Shown in pieces: positions 25,174 to 33,633 of a stretch of 64,000 bases of DNA. The position numbers and the translations under genes are program-made. The DNA is taken from the NCBI GenBank assembly GCA_966248875.1, contig CBINBI010000002.1, forward strand, positions 1 through 64,000, read 5' to 3'. This DNA is from Dokdonella_A sp966248875 (GTDB taxonomy: Bacteria; Pseudomonadota; Gammaproteobacteria; Xanthomonadales; Rhodanobacteraceae). Positions within the stretch are counted from its first letter, which is position 1; each line of letters begins with the position of its first letter. A model generated the notes under the pieces. That model was given only the letters and a program-made list of their open reading frames with translations. It made no database searches and had not been told where the DNA came from.

Positions 25174-28041
25174 ATGCAGGCTCCCCCGCACGCCGTCCTC
25201 CCGCGCTCCATCGCCGCCTTCCTCGACGAGCGGCTGTCGCGGCTCGAATCCGCCTGCCGTGACGCGAGCGTGCCGTTCTACGACGACGCCGGGGTGGACG
25301 ATCACCTGCAGCGCGTGCTGCTCGCGAGCGATTTCGCCTACGAGAGCTTCCTGCGCGATCCGACCCTGCTCGGGCCGGACCTCCTGCGCCTGATGAGCGA
25401 CCCGCGCCACGCCGACGCCCGTGCCGGCGTGTTCGCGACCACGCTGACCGAGGCCGAGCTCGCGGCCGAGCTGCGCCGCTTCCGCCAGCGCGAGGCGCTG
25501 CGCCTCATCTGGCGTGACCTCAACGATCTCGACACGGTCGAGACCACGCTGGCCGGCGCCTCCGTGCTCGCCGAGACCTGCATCGAGGCCGCGCTGTCCG
25601 GCGCCGAGCGCCGCGTCGCGGCGCGCCACGGCGTGATCCGCGACGCGAGCGGTGCGGCGCAGCGCATGGTCGTGTTCGGGCTCGGCAAGCTCGGCGGCGG
25701 AGAGCTCAATTTCTCGTCCGATATCGACCTCGTGCTCGCCTTCGCCGAGCCCGGCATCAGCGACGGCGCGCGGCCGCTCGATGCCGAGGCGTATTACGCG
25801 CGCATCGGCCAGGCTTTCGTCGCGCTGCTCGCCGAGCGCGACGCAGACGGCTACGTGTATCGCGTGGACCTGCGCCTGCGTCCGTTCGGCCAGTCCGGCC
25901 GCACGGCGCTTTCGTTCGCGGCGATGGAGCAGTACTACCAGCGCGAGGGCAGGGACTGGGAGCGTTACGCGTGGATCAAGGCGCGTGCGGTCGGCGGCGA
26001 TCGCAATGCCGGCGCACGTCTCCTCGACGCGCTGCGCCCGTTCGTGTTCCGCCGCTATCTCGACTACTCCGCGTTCGCCGGACTGCGCGAGATGAAGGCG
26101 CTGATCGACGCCGAGGTCGCGCGCAAGGACCTCGCCGACGATCTCAAGCTCGGGCCGGGTGGCATCCGCGAGATCGAGTTCATCGTGCAGCTCGTGCAGC
26201 TGATCCGCGGCGGGCGCGAGCCGGCGCTGCGTGTGCGCGGCCTGCTGCCGGCGCTTGCAGCGTGCGAGCAGCTCGGCTTCATTCCGTCGAGCCGGGCGGT
26301 CAAGCTGCGCGCGGCGTACCGGTTCCTGCGCCGGCTGGAGAACCGTGTGCAGATGTTCGCCGACCAGCAGACGCACGCAATTCCGGACGACGCGCTGGTG
26401 CGCCAGCGCATCGCGCTCGCGCTGGGCTGGCCGGACTGGGACGCCCTCGCCGCGGAGCTTGCTGTGCACCGCGCCGCGGTCAGCGAGGAATTTGCCGCGC
26501 TGATGGCGAACGACGCGCGCGCCGAGATGCGCCGCGAGGAATCGGCGTGGACCGCGCTCTGGCGCAGCATCGCGAGCGGTGGCGTCGATCGCGAGGCGCT
26601 CGCCGAGGCCGGATTCTCGCCGCCGGACGAGGCGGCCGCCGAGATCGAGTCGCTGCTCGCCTCGAGCGCGCTGCGCAACATGTCGGCTCGCTCGCGCGAG
26701 CGGCTCGATCGTGTGCTGCCTCTGCTGTTCGCATCGGCGGCATCGAGCGCGCAGCCTTCGCGCTGCCTCGCGCGCATGCTGCGCCTCGTGCAGACGGTCG
26801 CTCGCCGCTCGGTCTACCTCGTCCTGCTCGACGAGCAGCCGGCAGCGCTGCGGCGCCTCAGCGAAGTGCTCTCCGCAAGCGCGTTTCTTGCAGAGCGCGT
26901 GATCGCGCATCCGCTGCTGCTCGACGACCTGTTCGACGACCGCATCGACACCGCGCCGCCGGACCGCGACGCGGTCGCGGCCGAGCTCGCGCGGAGGCTC
27001 GCCACGCTTGACGGCGCCGATCCGGAGGCCGAGATCGAGCTGATCCAGGAAGTGCGCCAGTCCGCGCTGTTCCGCATCGGCCTTGCGTTTCTCGGCCGGC
27101 GCATCGATGCCGCCGGTGCGGCGCACGCGCTCGCCGGCGTCGCCGAAGTCGTGCTGAACGCGGTGCTGCGCCTCGCCGAGCGCGATCTCGTCGCCGCACA
27201 CGGGCGGCTGCGCGAAGGTGCCGCCGAGACAGCGGGGTTCGCCGTGATCGGCTACGGCAGCTTCGGCGGCTTTGAGCTCGGTTTCGGTTCCGATCTCGAT
27301 CTCGTGTTCCTCTACGATGGCGCGCTGGCGCAGCACGAATCCGACGGCGCCCGGCCGATCGACGGCGCGCGCTGGTACACGCGGCTCGCTCAGCGCATCG
27401 TGCACCTGCTCGACGTGCAGACACGCGCGGGCAAGCTCTACGAGGTGGACGTGCGCCTGCGTCCCGACGGCGGCAAGGGCCTGCTCGTCCTCGGCATCGA
27501 TGCGTACGAGGCCTATCTGCGCGAGCGTGCCTGGACCTGGGAACTGCAGGCGCTGGTCCGCGCGCGTGCGGTGGCCGGCGACGCGGCGCTCGGAGCACGC
27601 TTCGCGGACGTGCGCAGGGCGCTCCTCTCCGCTTCGCGCGACGGTGCGCGAGTGCGCGAGGAAGTGACGGCGATGCGCAAGCGGTGGCGTGCCGAGCGCG
27701 ATCGCTCGGATGCTGAGCGCTTCGACCTGAAGCAGGGCGAAGGCGGCCTCGTCGATATCGAGTTCCTGCTCCAGGGCATGGTGCTCGAGCATGCCGCACG
27801 CGAGCCGGCTCTGCTTGACGACGGCAGCACGCCCGCGCTCATCGCCGCCGCCGAACACTGCGGCGCGTTGTCGCCCGAGGACGCACGCGTGCTGGCCGAA
27901 GCGCACTCGGCATTGCTCGAACGCGCGATCGATTGCACGCTGGATGGACGGCCCCGCATCGCGCCGCGCGACGCAGAGATCGAGGCGACCACGGCGAATG
28001 TGCGCGCCGTGGCACGGAAACTCGGCCTGCTCGGTTCTTGA
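25174..28041 (+). CDS. glnE: Bifunctional glutamine synthetase adenylyltransferase/adenylyl-removing enzyme
   Basis: This 955-residue enzyme adds and removes AMP on glutamine synthetase under control of PII, so it sets nitrogen assimilation in the cytoplasm. It contains two nucleotidyltransferase domains. The N-terminal one has GLGKLGGGELNFSSDIDLV (169-187). The C-terminal one has GYGSFGGFELGFGSDLDLV (from 693). Both conserved D-x-D pairs are intact, so both activities are expected. The length matches the family (about 945-990). The start at 25174 is chosen because the family fold (RSIAAFLDERL) begins within a dozen residues and the upstream extension is not coding in character. Confidence 0.96.
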   Translation: MQAPPHAVLPRSIAAFLDERLSRLESACRDASVPFYDDAGVDDHLQRVLLASDFAYESFLRDPTLLGPDLLRLMSDPRHADARAGVFATTLTEAELAAELRRFRQREALRLIWRDLNDLDTVETTLAGASVLAETCIEAALSGAERRVAARHGVIRDASGAAQRMVVFGLGKLGGGELNFSSDIDLVLAFAEPGISDGARPLDAEAYYARIGQAFVALLAERDADGYVYRVDLRLRPFGQSGRTALSFAAMEQYYQREGRDWERYAWIKARAVGGDRNAGARLLDALRPFVFRRYLDYSAFAGLREMKALIDAEVARKDLADDLKLGPGGIREIEFIVQLVQLIRGGREPALRVRGLLPALAACEQLGFIPSSRAVKLRAAYRFLRRLENRVQMFADQQTHAIPDDALVRQRIALALGWPDWDALAAELAVHRAAVSEEFAALMANDARAEMRREESAWTALWRSIASGGVDREALAEAGFSPPDEAAAEIESLLASSALRNMSARSRERLDRVLPLLFASAASSAQPSRCLARMLRLVQTVARRSVYLVLLDEQPAALRRLSEVLSASAFLAERVIAHPLLLDDLFDDRIDTAPPDRDAVAAELARRLATLDGADPEAEIELIQEVRQSALFRIGLAFLGRRIDAAGAAHALAGVAEVVLNAVLRLAERDLVAAHGRLREGAAETAGFAVIGYGSFGGFELGFGSDLDLVFLYDGALAQHESDGARPIDGARWYTRLAQRIVHLLDVQTRAGKLYEVDVRLRPDGGKGLLVLGIDAYEAYLRERAWTWELQALVRARAVAGDAALGARFADVRRALLSASRDGARVREEVTAMRKRWRAERDRSDAERFDLKQGEGGLVDIEFLLQGMVLEHAAREPALLDDGSTPALIAAAEHCGALSPEDARVLAEAHSALLERAIDCTLDGRPRIAPRDAEIEATTANVRAVARKLGLLGS

Positions 28042-28105
28042 ATGTGAGCGCCGCCGCGCGACGGCGTGCATGCAGCGAAGCGTCGCCTTGACGTTGCGCC
28101 GGCGA

Positions 28106-28124
28106 GCGCGCCGTTGCGGCGCGC
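28106..28124. terminator. Terminator-like hairpin after glnE
   Basis: A perfect 8-bp GC-only stem (GCGCGCCG/CGGCGCGC) with the loop TTG lies in the 110-base gap between glnE and the patatin gene. No T-run follows, so it may only slow transcription. Confidence 0.4.
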
Positions 28125-28151
28125 AGTGCGACACGCAGAGGAGCAGGCGTC

Positions 28152-30035
28152 ATGACGGAAGACTCTCGCGAACCGGCCCGTGGAGCGGCCGGCGCCGAAA
28201 CCGCCTCCGAATGCGATCTCGTCCTCAAGGGCGGCATCACGAGCGGGATCGTCTATCCCGCCGCGATCTCGACTCTGGCGATGCACTACCGCCTGCGCAG
28301 CATCGGCGGCGCATCGGCCGGCGCGATTGCAGCGGCGGCTGCGGCGGCGGCGGAATACGGACGCGCCGCCGGCGGCTTCGACAAGCTGGCACGGCTGCCG
28401 GAGCTGCTCTCTGAGGCCGCCGACGATCATGGCGCGACGCGGCTGTTCGGCCTGTTCGAGCCGCAGCCGTCGACGCGCGCGCTGTTCGATTTCTTCGCCG
28501 CGGGCCTGATGCCGGACGCACGCCATCGCCTGCGCGCCGCGGCTTGCTGGCTTGGCGCGGCGATCGCCAACTTTCCGTTCGCGGCGATCGTCACGTTCGC
28601 GTCGTGCGCGCTCGCGGTCGCGGTGCCGCTCGTGCGCGGCGCCGATGGCGTGGTGATCGCTCTCGTCGTGCTGTTCGGCGCGGTCGCGTTCGTGCTGCTG
28701 CTCGCGGCGTGGATCCTGCTCGTGGCCGCGCGACGGATACCGGCGAACGGCTACGGCCTCTGCAACGGGATGGGCAGCGCCCATGCGTTGACGCCGTGGC
28801 TCTACGCGACGCTGCAGGCGCTGGCCGATCGTCCGGCCGAAGTGCCGCTGACCTTCGGCGATCTCTGGCGCGGCGGCGCGACCGGCCCGAAGGCCGATCG
28901 CGCCTTGCGCGAGACGCACCTTCGCCGCATCGATCTGCGCCTCATGACGACAGCGCTGAGTCACGGACGGCCGTACAGCTTTCCGCTGGAAAGCGATGAA
29001 TTCCACTTCGACGCGGACGAATGGCGGGCGCTGTTTCCGTCGGCAGTCGTCGATCATCTCGTCGCCGCGTCGGGCGGCCCGGCAGCCGATGGGCCGCTCG
29101 CCGGAAAATACCGGCTCGGCGCAATGGCCGATCTGCCGATCATCGTGCCGGTGCGGATGAGCCTTGCGTTTCCGTTGCTGCTCTCGGCGGTGCCGTTGTA
29201 TCGCGTGCGTCACGACCCGGATCCCGAGCGTCCTGGCGAGTGGCTGCACGTCGGCGAGAAGGTCTGGTTCTCGGACGGCGGCATCTGCAGCAATTTTCCG
29301 ATCCATCTCTTCGACGCGACGCTGCCGAGCCGGCCGACGTTCGGCATCGACCTCACCGACGACCGCTTCGTGCGCGCCGACGCGCGCGATCCGGAGGACT
29401 TCGTCTGGATGCCGGCGCACAACGGCAGCGGCTCGGCGACGAAAGTCGTCGACATCGAGCGCAACGGACGGCCGAGCGTGTTCGGCTTTCTCCGCGCGAT
29501 CGTCGACACGATGCAGAACTGGAGCGACTCGACGCAGCTCGGCGCCCCCGGTTTTCGCGATCGCGTCGTGCACGTCAGGCTTACCGCCGACGAAGGCGGG
29601 CTCAATCTGCGCATGCACCCGGACCTGATCCGCCGCATCGCGGCACGCGGCCGCGAAGCCGCGCGCGTGCTGCTGGCGCACTACGCGCACCGCGATCCGC
29701 CGCGCGATACCGTCACCGGCTGGCGCAACCATCGGTGGGTGCGCTATCGCGTGGCGCTGCGCCTGATCGAACAGAGCCTGGAAGGCATGCGCGTCGCCGA
29801 GCGCGAGACCGCGTCGACGCCGGCCGGCATTCTCGCGATGCACGCCGATCCGCCGAGCTACCGTTTCCCCACGGTGGCGCAGCGGCGCGCCGCGCGCGCG
29901 GCGTATCTCGAGCTGCTCGCGCTGGCCCGGCGCTATGCCGACGTGCGCGAGCGGCTGGGTCACGCGATTTTCGAGCACGATGCGGAGGACGGGCCGCATC
30001 CGCGGCCTGAGCTGCGGATCCGGCCACGGTTGTGA
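28152..30035 (+). CDS. Membrane-anchored patatin-like phospholipase
   Basis: A 627-residue protein. The patatin oxyanion motif is LKGGITSG (25-32), the nucleophile elbow is GGASAGA with Ser55, and the catalytic Asp is in SDGGICSNFP (D375), so the Ser-Asp dyad is complete. Two hydrophobic helices (about 138-160 and 166-192) are inserted between the nucleophile and the Asp, implying membrane attachment, which most short bacterial patatins lack. The start at 28152 has GAGGAG upstream. The expected activity is hydrolysis of acyl ester lipids. The physiological substrate and role are not readable, and the neighbours (glnE, ELM1-like gene) give no clue. Confidence 0.88.
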   Translation: MTEDSREPARGAAGAETASECDLVLKGGITSGIVYPAAISTLAMHYRLRSIGGASAGAIAAAAAAAAEYGRAAGGFDKLARLPELLSEAADDHGATRLFGLFEPQPSTRALFDFFAAGLMPDARHRLRAAACWLGAAIANFPFAAIVTFASCALAVAVPLVRGADGVVIALVVLFGAVAFVLLLAAWILLVAARRIPANGYGLCNGMGSAHALTPWLYATLQALADRPAEVPLTFGDLWRGGATGPKADRALRETHLRRIDLRLMTTALSHGRPYSFPLESDEFHFDADEWRALFPSAVVDHLVAASGGPAADGPLAGKYRLGAMADLPIIVPVRMSLAFPLLLSAVPLYRVRHDPDPERPGEWLHVGEKVWFSDGGICSNFPIHLFDATLPSRPTFGIDLTDDRFVRADARDPEDFVWMPAHNGSGSATKVVDIERNGRPSVFGFLRAIVDTMQNWSDSTQLGAPGFRDRVVHVRLTADEGGLNLRMHPDLIRRIAARGREAARVLLAHYAHRDPPRDTVTGWRNHRWVRYRVALRLIEQSLEGMRVAERETASTPAGILAMHADPPSYRFPTVAQRRAARAAYLELLALARRYADVRERLGHAIFEHDAEDGPHPRPELRIRPRL

Positions 30036-30080
30036 CGCAGGCGGTCGACGCGCTCGCGCCGCTCCGGCGACTCGATCGGC

Positions 30081-31088
30081 TCAGCCGCGAGCAGCGGACA
30101 TCGTCTGACCAGCCGAACCCGCGAACGCCTGCCAGCGCGCGCGTACGAGTTCGGCGATCTCGCGCGTTTCGGCGAGCGGCGGTGGCTGCAGCTTCTGCTC
30201 GACGTCATCGAAGACGCGAAGATGGCCGCTCGCGCGCAGCGCGTCGTGGAACGCGGCGAGCTTGCCTGCGATGGGTCTCGGCGCAAACGTGTAGACGGGT
30301 TTTCCGGTGGCGCAGGCCTCCGAGATCATGTTGACCGAGTCGGGCGTGACGACGATGCGGTCGGCCCAGGCGAGCAGGCCCGCGTACGGGTTCGCGCCAT
30401 CGGCGGGGCCGGCCCAGTAGCTGCCGGGATACGCCGCGAAAGCGCGGCGCAGCCGCGCATCGACCTCGCGCGGCGTGCGACGCGACAGGCTGACGAGATA
30501 GCTGCCGCCGTCCAGCGCGTGCCAGACGCCCAGTCTTTCGAGCAGCGCATCGAAGTACGCCGTATCGAGCCGCTGCGCGCGGTTGGTCGCGCCGATCAGC
30601 ACGGCCGTGCGCGGCGCGTGCAGGCCGGCGAACTTCGCGAAAGCGGCGCGTCCGGCCGCGAGCCACTCGGCATCGACCGGATTCAGCGCGCCGATGCTGC
30701 GGATGACGTTGTCGCCTTCGACGTCGTCGTGCTGCGGCGCGATGACGAGGTCGAAGGCATGCGTGTCGATGCGCGGATCGAGAATCTGCACGGTGAACGT
30801 GCGTCCCCGGCTCCACGCGCGCAGCGCACGCGTGACGAGCGCGGCGCGCCGCCCGCAGCCGATCGCGATGTCCGGCCACGGCGGCGCGAGAGGCTGGCCG
30901 GCGGCATCGCGGATCGCATTGTGTGCGCCGGACACGAAGCGCGGAGCCAGCGCGTCCCACGGCTGGCGCAGCCGGACCTCGACATTCCGCGTCGCGAGCC
31001 CGAGCGCGTCGGCGAGCGCCCGGGCCTGACGCGCGTTGCCGGCCGCTCCATCGCTGACGGCCCAGCAAGTGGGCGCCACGTTCATCAT
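30081..31088 (-). CDS. ELM1/GtrOC1 family putative nucleotide-sugar-related protein (DUF1022)
   Basis: A 335-residue protein recognisable by WAVSDGAAGNARQARALADAL at the N-terminus, RRAALVTRALR and the C-terminal VTPDSVNMISEACATGKPVY, which resembles the donor-binding half of GT-B glycosyltransferases. Plant ELM1 was described in mitochondrial fission, but bacterial members are probably glycosyltransferase-like enzymes of the envelope. The start is ATG 31088 or 31085 (two adjacent Met codons), both with weak ribosome sites. It is convergent with the patatin gene. No signal peptide or membrane helix was seen, so it is probably cytoplasmic or peripheral. Confidence 0.8.
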   Translation of the reverse strand: MMNVAPTCWAVSDGAAGNARQARALADALGLATRNVEVRLRQPWDALAPRFVSGAHNAIRDAAGQPLAPPWPDIAIGCGRRAALVTRALRAWSRGRTFTVQILDPRIDTHAFDLVIAPQHDDVEGDNVIRSIGALNPVDAEWLAAGRAAFAKFAGLHAPRTAVLIGATNRAQRLDTAYFDALLERLGVWHALDGGSYLVSLSRRTPREVDARLRRAFAAYPGSYWAGPADGANPYAGLLAWADRIVVTPDSVNMISEACATGKPVYTFAPRPIAGKLAAFHDALRASGHLRVFDDVEQKLQPPPLAETREIAELVRARWQAFAGSAGQTMSAARG

Positions 31089-31108
31089 GGCGCTAGCCTA
31101 GCAGGCTG

Positions 31109-31138
31109 CGCGCTGCGGCCGATTGAATTCGCAGCGCG
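31109..31138. repeat. Perfect 9-bp inverted repeat upstream of the ELM1-like gene
   Basis: CGCGCTGCG (31109-31117) and its complement (31130-31138) flank a 12-base loop. The element lies 20 bases before the ELM1-like start, within the 252-base divergent gap shared with the YceI gene. It could be an operator or a leader hairpin. Nothing else is recognised in this gap. Confidence 0.5.
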
Positions 31139-31340
31139 AGAGCCCGATGTTTGCTGCATGCGTCCGGAACTGCGGCACGCCTTCGCAGTCCGCGATCGTC
31201 CCGGGGGCGGGAACGCACTGTTCCGCGGCAGGAACGCTGCCTGGCGTGACGGTCGGGTAGGATCGTCCAGCGTGTCGCGCCCGGTCTTCGGCCGTCGTTT
31301 CCGACCAACTTCCTTCCTCCACCCACAGAGGATTTTCGAG

Positions 31341-31946
31341 ATGCTGCATCGTTGTCTGCTTGCTGCCGTTCTGCTGCTTCTGCCCGCATCGGCTTTCGCC
31401 ATCACATACACGCTGGATCCCAATCACACGCAGGTGCAGTTCGTGTGGAACCACTACGGCTACTCCAGCCTGACCGGCCAGTTCGGCAAGATCGAAGGCA
31501 CGCTCGAGTTCGACGAGAACGATCCGACCAAGGCGTCGGTGGACGCGAAGATCTCGATGGACAGCGTCAACAGCAACGTCAAGAAGCTCGACACCGAGCT
31601 GGCAGGGCCGAACTACTTCGATGCCGCCCGCTTCCCGACGGCGACGTTCAAGAGCACGCGCGTCGAGAAGGGCGCGACGCCCGATCAGCTCACCGTGACC
31701 GGCGATCTGACCCTGCACGGCGTGACCAGACCGGTCACGCTCGACGTCACTGTGACGAAGGTCGGGCAGCATCCCATGCGCAACGCACCCGCCGCGGGCT
31801 TCACGGCGAAGACGACGATCAAGCGCTCGGAATTCGGCATCACCAAGTACATGCCGATGGTCTCCGACGAGGTCGCGATCAACATCGTCACCGAGGCCAT
31901 CGAATCGAAGGCCTTCGCGGCCGGCGCGAAGCCGAAAGCCAGATAA
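31341..31946 (+). CDS. YceI family periplasmic lipid-binding protein
   Basis: A 201-residue protein with a clear signal peptide (MLHRCLLAAVLLLLPASAFA) and a complete YceI lipocalin-like barrel: TYTLDPNHTQVQFVWNHYGY at the start, FPTATFKSTRV and LTLHGVTRPVTL in the middle, IKRSEFGITKYMPMVSDEV near the end. Members bind isoprenoids or fatty-acid-like ligands in the periplasm. The start at 31341 is fixed by the signal peptide, with AGAGGA upstream. It is a single gene, convergent with the Yip1-family gene. Confidence 0.93.
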   Translation: MLHRCLLAAVLLLLPASAFAITYTLDPNHTQVQFVWNHYGYSSLTGQFGKIEGTLEFDENDPTKASVDAKISMDSVNSNVKKLDTELAGPNYFDAARFPTATFKSTRVEKGATPDQLTVTGDLTLHGVTRPVTLDVTVTKVGQHPMRNAPAAGFTAKTTIKRSEFGITKYMPMVSDEVAINIVTEAIESKAFAAGAKPKAR

Positions 31947-31960
31947 CGTCAATGAAACCG

Positions 31961-31991
31961 AGGCGCGCCGTCCCGGCCGGGCGGCGCGCCT
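31961..31991. terminator. Bidirectional terminator-like hairpin
   Basis: A perfect 10-bp stem AGGCGCGCCG/CGGCGCGCCT encloses a second CCCGG/CCGGG stem. It lies between the convergent YceI and Yip1 genes, 1 base from the stop of the latter. It lacks a T-run. Confidence 0.6.
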
Positions 31992-31992
31992 G

Positions 31993-33252
31993 TCAGCCCT
32001 TCTTGACGCCGACGTTCTTCAGGGCTTCGAGCCCGGCAAGGTTGATGCTCGCGGCGGCGGCCTTGAGCTGATCCATGCTCTCCGCGTTGCCCGATACCTT
32101 CACCGCGAAGCGATCGCCGAGCACGATGCCGTATTCACCGTATTTTCTGCGTTCGTTCCACTGCTCGTGGACGAGGCGGCCGCCCTGCTTGTAGGTCTTC
32201 TCGTAACCGCCGTTGGTCTGCTTTTCGCTCTGCACAGCGGCCCACCCGGCGAGCGACAGGAAGCCCTTGGCCGAGCCGGTGTCGGTGACTTCCAGGCGCA
32301 GCGAGCGGTTCGCGCCGTCGGAATAGGTCGCGCGCGCCTCCGACACCTGCACGCCCATCGCGCCGTTGCGCTCGGCGGAGAAATCGGTGCGCTTCAAGCC
32401 GGCAAGCGTCTCCGGGACGAACGGCTTCAGCAGCTCGGGCGCGAGCGCCTCGACCTGATCGCCGCCGCCGAGCGCGGCGCCGACGAGCTTGCCGATCGCC
32501 TCACCCTGCGCCTCGGCATTGCCTGATTTCTGCGCGGCGTCGAGCTGCTTTCCGGCCGCTTCCATCTTCTTGCTCCATGCGTCGAGCTTGCCGAGCGCCG
32601 AGTCCTTGTCGATGGTGACTTCGCCGCCGGCCAGGCCGCCAAGGCCGGTGGCGGTGCCCGTCGTCAGCGTGCCGACGCCGACGATGCCCGCCACGATGAT
32701 GCCGACGATCCAAGCCAGCACGACCGCGATGATGATCGTCACGGCCGTGTAGCCGCCGGCCTTCTCGGGCGGCGACTTCATGGTTACGGGCAGGCCGAGA
32801 TAGAGGAGATAGATGCCGTAGACCAGCGCCGCCAGCACGATCAGCCAGCCGAGCCAGGGGATCAGCGCGCCGACTCCGGCCACCCAGCTTGCGGTCCATG
32901 AATAGGCGACGGCTTTCAGCGCCTGAACGGGATTCTTCTGCCCGCCGAACGTCGGCGCCAGCGCATCGGCGATGAGCGCGACGACGTAGACCAGCGCCAG
33001 CGAAAGCGCATATCCGACGACCATGCCGGTGATGCCGGCGCCGATGGGCGTGCGGTAGTGAATGCCGAACGCGCCATAGCCGATGAAGCTGCCCTTGATG
33101 AACTGACAGATCGCGGGAATCGCGGCCAGCCAGATGATGTAGTTCTTGTACAAATCGGCCACTGTCGCGGGTTCCGCGGCGATCACGGGCCATTCGGTCT
33201 TGGGTGTGGTCAGGATCGCCCTGGCTCGGGCGACCAGCTTGTTGAAGTCCAT
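31993..33252 (-). CDS. Yip1-domain multi-spanning membrane protein with soluble C-terminal domain
   Basis: A 419-residue protein. Residues 1-215 carry about five hydrophobic helices with Yip1 family character (MDFNKLVARARAILTTPKTEW at the start, PTFGGQKNPVQALKAVAYSW between helices). A linker rich in K, D and A follows (about 225-270), then a soluble C-terminal region of about 145 residues with no recognised domain (ARATYSDGANRSLRLEVTD, YGIVLGDRFAVKVSG) that looks beta-rich. GGGAGGG precedes the ATG at 33252. The role is unknown; bacterial Yip1 proteins are poorly studied. The soluble domain could bind lipid or protein at the inner membrane. Confidence 0.8.
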   Translation of the reverse strand: MDFNKLVARARAILTTPKTEWPVIAAEPATVADLYKNYIIWLAAIPAICQFIKGSFIGYGAFGIHYRTPIGAGITGMVVGYALSLALVYVVALIADALAPTFGGQKNPVQALKAVAYSWTASWVAGVGALIPWLGWLIVLAALVYGIYLLYLGLPVTMKSPPEKAGGYTAVTIIIAVVLAWIVGIIVAGIVGVGTLTTGTATGLGGLAGGEVTIDKDSALGKLDAWSKKMEAAGKQLDAAQKSGNAEAQGEAIGKLVGAALGGGDQVEALAPELLKPFVPETLAGLKRTDFSAERNGAMGVQVSEARATYSDGANRSLRLEVTDTGSAKGFLSLAGWAAVQSEKQTNGGYEKTYKQGGRLVHEQWNERRKYGEYGIVLGDRFAVKVSGNAESMDQLKAAAASINLAGLEALKNVGVKKG

Positions 33253-33423
33253 CCGTTCCCTCCCGGGTTGGTTTGCGCCTCGCGGGCGTCCGGGAATTCT
33301 AGGCCCAAAGCGTCACGGCATCGGCGGGCACCGGTTGGCAGGCGCGGCGTGAATCATCTCTCATTCCGGAAAGTTGGCACGGCTCCTGCTGGTAAACTTG
33401 CGGACCTTTATCCGGAGTCCGCC

Positions 33424-33633
33424 ATGCCGCGCCAGAACCCTGCGGCGGAGAAGACGATTCCCGCCAACGCCGAGAACCGCTACGAGGTCACGCGCGACGA
33501 CCTGCCGCTGTCCTGCCCGATGCCGGGCATGTCGCTGTGGAACTCGCACCCGAAGGTGTACCTGCCGATCGAGGACGAGGGCGGGCGCGCCAAATGTCCG
33601 TATTGCGGCGCCGATTACGTGCTCGTTGCCTGA
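33424..33633 (+). CDS. Small zinc-finger CHCC protein (NDUFS6-like fold)
   Basis: A 69-residue protein with the zf-CHCC signature: Cys31, His42, Cys58 and Cys61 (CPMPGMSLWNSHPKVYLP, then KCPYCGADY). The same zinc site is used by the complex I accessory subunit NDUFS6; bacterial versions are mostly of unknown role. The start at 33424 follows a ribosome site CCGGAG. Its stop TGA is directly followed by the ATG of the glycosyltransferase, so the two genes are translationally coupled. Confidence 0.88.
   Translation: MPRQNPAAEKTIPANAENRYEVTRDDLPLSCPMPGMSLWNSHPKVYLPIEDEGGRAKCPYCGADYVLVA

Noticed and set aside
25120..28134. Open frame of about 1000 codons antisense to glnE
   Set aside because: The plus strand encodes a complete GlnE with both catalytic motifs. 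The antisense translation is Arg/His/Ala-rich without any recognisable fold.
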